Below are positions 6,619-7,813 of a stretch of 7,813 nt of DNA, piece after piece; the stretch's first letter is position 1; each line of letters opens with the position of its first letter. Source of the DNA: JAJFFW01 sp039187035 (GTDB taxonomy: Bacteria; Pseudomonadota; Alphaproteobacteria; Caulobacterales; Parvularculaceae); NCBI GenBank assembly GCA_039187035.1, contig JBCCZS010000152.1, positions 1 through 7,813 on the forward strand. The letters run 5' to 3'. The notes under the pieces were generated by a model that saw only the letters and a list, made by a program, of their open reading frames with translations, was not told the origin of the DNA and did no database searches. Both the position numbers and the translations under genes were made by a program.

Positions 6619-7331
6619 CGCCGCCGCCGTTGGCCGCCGCCTTGGGGCGGGCGTTGGGCGCGCTGGCCGCGCCCGCGCGACCCGTTATTTTCTGCGCGCG
6701 GAAACTCGAACGTCGCCATCGTCACCGGTTCGAACGTGGCGACGAAGGACGCGACGTCGGCGACCGTGCCGGCGTCGACGTCGGATTCTAGCCCCGGCAC
6801 GAAGGTGGCGGGTAGCGATTTGTACCCGAGGACCGAGGCGTCCGGGTTCGCCTGATAGAGCTTGGCCCAGCGCAACGCCGTTGCGGCGTCGGCGTCGGGG
6901 TTGCTCGTCGTGCCGAAATGCACCGCGAGCGCGCGTTGCGCCCGGGCGTTGCCCGCGTACGCGGCGCGACGGAGCCAGAACAATCCTTCCTCATGGAAGA
7001 GACGCGCTTCGACGGCGCGGCCGGCTTCGGACGATCCGACGGCCATCGTCAGGAGGCATTCGCCGAGTTCATGTTGCGCCGACTCGCGGCCGGCCCCAGT
7101 CGAGGCGGCCATCCGATAGGTCGGCGCGGCCGCGGCGCAGCTCTTTTCTTCCTGGAGGGCGCGCGCGCGTTTCACGAGGCGTTCGGCGGTCGGCGCGCCG
7201 CCCCCGTGCGCGGCGGCTCCAGGGCCGCCCGGCCCGGCTTTCGGCGATCCAGCGCATGCGGACAATAACCCGGCGCCCGCGAGTGCGGCTGCGGCGAGTG
7301 CGAAGGGGGCGGATCGACGAACGGCGGCCAT
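6615..7331 (-). CDS. lipoprotein with Sel1/TPR-like helical repeat segment
   Basis: I chose the ATG at 7331 (238 residues) because CAGGAG lies 5 nt upstream. The in-frame ATG at 7361 would place that ribosome binding site inside the coding region. The N-terminus is a lipoprotein signal peptide: RR at 5-6, a hydrophobic core, and lipobox LLSAC with C26 as the lipidated residue. A Gly/Ala/Pro linker (27-48) follows, then a helical region. Within it, GLFWLRRAAYAGNARAQRAL (116-135) matches one Sel1-like repeat, and TALRWAKLYQ (151-160) looks like the start of a degenerate second one. The C-terminus (about 212-238) is disordered and rich in Arg, Gly and Gln, ending in four arginines. It should be anchored in the periplasmic leaflet of the inner or outer membrane. 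Sel1 repeats mediate protein contacts; the partner is unknown. The tail could bind anionic polymers, which is only inference. Confidence 0.8.
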   Translation of the reverse strand: MAAVRRSAPFALAAAALAGAGLLSACAGSPKAGPGGPGAAAHGGGAPTAERLVKRARALQEEKSCAAAAPTYRMAASTGAGRESAQHELGECLLTMAVGSSEAGRAVEARLFHEEGLFWLRRAAYAGNARAQRALAVHFGTTSNPDADAATALRWAKLYQANPDASVLGYKSLPATFVPGLESDVDAGTVADVASFVATFEPVTMATFEFPRAENNGSRGRGQRAQRPPQGGGQRRRR

Positions 7332-7482
7332 AAGCGCTCCTGAAACGATGTGCGGATACAACGTTAACGCACGCCGCCGCCGGTTCCGTCACTTTTTTTC
7401 GCCGCCCGCCGACGGAAACCCGCGCGCCGCGCGTTTATTCGGACGGGTCGCGGGCGAAAACGACCTCTGAGGAGCGAGACGG
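7332..7482. promoter_or_regulatory. divergent intergenic region with an inverted repeat
   Basis: These 151 nt separate the divergent starts at 7331 (-) and 7483 (+) and must carry at least one promoter. TTCCGTC (7384-7390) and GACGGAA (7411-7417) form a perfect 7-bp inverted repeat, extendable by GG/CC with one unpaired A. The 20-nt loop contains seven consecutive T residues (7393-7399). Such a dyad could be an operator, or a hairpin in RNA. The 8-bp palindrome CGTTAACG lies at 7362-7369. On the minus strand TTGTAT near 7358 could be part of a -10 region, but no box is convincing. GGAG at 7471-7474 is a good ribosome binding site for the ATG at 7483. Confidence 0.35.
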
Positions 7483-7813
7483 ATGAGCGGGAGACGGATC
7501 ATTACAGCGGCGATCGTCGGCGTAGCGGCGACGGCGTGCGCGAGCGGCGCGGCGGCGGCGGGCGAATGGCGCTTGAACCCGGCCCTTTGCCCGGATTTGG
7601 TGGAAGACCGGCGCGACCGCGCGGAAAGTCGGCGCGATCGACGGGTCACGACGGGCCCGCGCGATCGGCGTGAAGACCGTCCTCGAAAAAGCGGGCGTCT
7701 CGCCCTCACGCATGATGATCGGCGGCTACGGCGAATACCACCCCGTCGCCGCCAACGGCCCCAAGGGATCGGCCGCGAACCGGCGCGTCGAGATCTTCCT
7801 CTTCAAAGCCGCA
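7483..7813 (+). CDS. exported Arg/Asp-rich small protein, start present, 3' part disrupted and open at window edge
   Basis: The ATG at 7483 has GGAG 8 nt upstream. The N-terminus is a signal peptide (basic RR, hydrophobic Ala-rich core, likely cut after ASGAAAA near residue 26). The mature part begins GEWRLNPALCPDL (27-39), then alternates acidic and basic residues in repeats such as EDRRDRAESRRDRR (41-54) and PRDRRED (59-65). I recall small secreted alphaproteobacterial proteins with this kind of pattern, but know no function. The frame has no stop before the window end. After about residue 66 it becomes arbitrary Arg/Pro-rich sequence, while the second position of the same DNA encodes an OmpA domain fragment. 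The genuine coding part is therefore probably only about 7483-7680, and the natural 3' end seems to be missing. Confidence 0.5.
   Translation, partial: MSGRRIITAAIVGVAATACASGAAAAGEWRLNPALCPDLVEDRRDRAESRRDRRVTTGPRDRREDRPRKSGRLALTHDDRRLRRIPPRRRQRPQGIGREPARRDLPLQSR
7646..7813 (+). pseudogene. OmpA-like (OmpA/MotB family) C-terminal domain fragment, no start of its own
   Basis: In the frame offset by one base from the ATG at 7483, the DNA encodes SRRARAIGVKTVLEKAGV, then SRMMIGGYGEYHPVAANG, then AANRRVEIFLFKAA at the window edge. This is the second half of an OmpA-like peptidoglycan-binding domain: RA..V...L...GV, the R...GYGE..P segment and the terminal NRRVEI. Residues NRR include the arginine used by the family to bind diaminopimelate. 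The first half of the domain, with the GHTD motif, is absent. The same frame is closed by TGA at 7574-7576, and the sequence between there and 7646 (WWKTGATARKVG and so on) is not OmpA-like. It is either the remnant of a gene broken by a deletion or an assembly misjoin. The domain may continue past the window end. Confidence 0.7.

Noticed and set aside
6881..7333. Plus-strand open frame of 150 codons opposite the lipoprotein gene
   Set aside because: Very Arg-rich antisense shadow; the minus strand has a signal peptide, lipobox and good ribosome binding site.
7389..7713. Two minus-strand open frames at the right edge
   Set aside because: Low-complexity Arg/Ala composition, no ribosome binding site or recognisable motif, and opposite a better-supported plus-strand gene start.

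Overview
The window is GC-rich, gene-dense bacterial chromosome with strong G/C bias at third codon positions. Protein sequences and the use of TTG starts fit an alphaproteobacterium; I cannot place it further from sequence alone. No RNA gene, insertion sequence, CRISPR array or phage gene is visible.

Layout. (1) At 1-945 (+) is the 3' part of a multi-membrane GT39-type glycosyltransferase, cut by the window edge. (2) Facing it is a minus-strand run, read right to left: an ATP-grasp ligase (6145-5267), threonyl-tRNA synthetase thrS (5260-3332), an O-antigen ligase/polymerase-like membrane protein (3335-2061) and a GT2 family glycosyltransferase (1959-964). The first three are tightly packed: a 6-nt gap, then a 4-nt TTGA overlap. 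About 100 nt holding a possible terminator hairpin separates the last. (3) Divergent from the run is a small four-helix DUF1304 membrane protein (6259-6618, +). Its stop codon overlaps that of a convergent lipoprotein with a Sel1/TPR-like segment (7331-6615, -). (4) At the right edge a new plus-strand gene starts at 7483. It encodes a signal peptide and an Arg/Asp-rich stretch, but the sequence then turns, in another reading frame, into the C-terminal half of an OmpA-like peptidoglycan-binding domain. The two parts do not form one normal gene.

How the genes fit together. The GT39 enzyme, the O-antigen ligase-like protein and the GT2 enzyme are all envelope glycan functions, so the left 3.3 kb looks like part of a surface-polysaccharide or lipid-glycosylation locus. 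The housekeeping thrS gene appears to be co-transcribed and probably translationally coupled with the O-antigen ligase-like gene. The right part encodes exported or membrane proteins of unknown function.

I see no convincing new multi-gene system. The observations most worth following are the out-of-frame OmpA junction at the right edge, which may be a gene rearrangement or an assembly misjoin, and the coupling of thrS to envelope genes.
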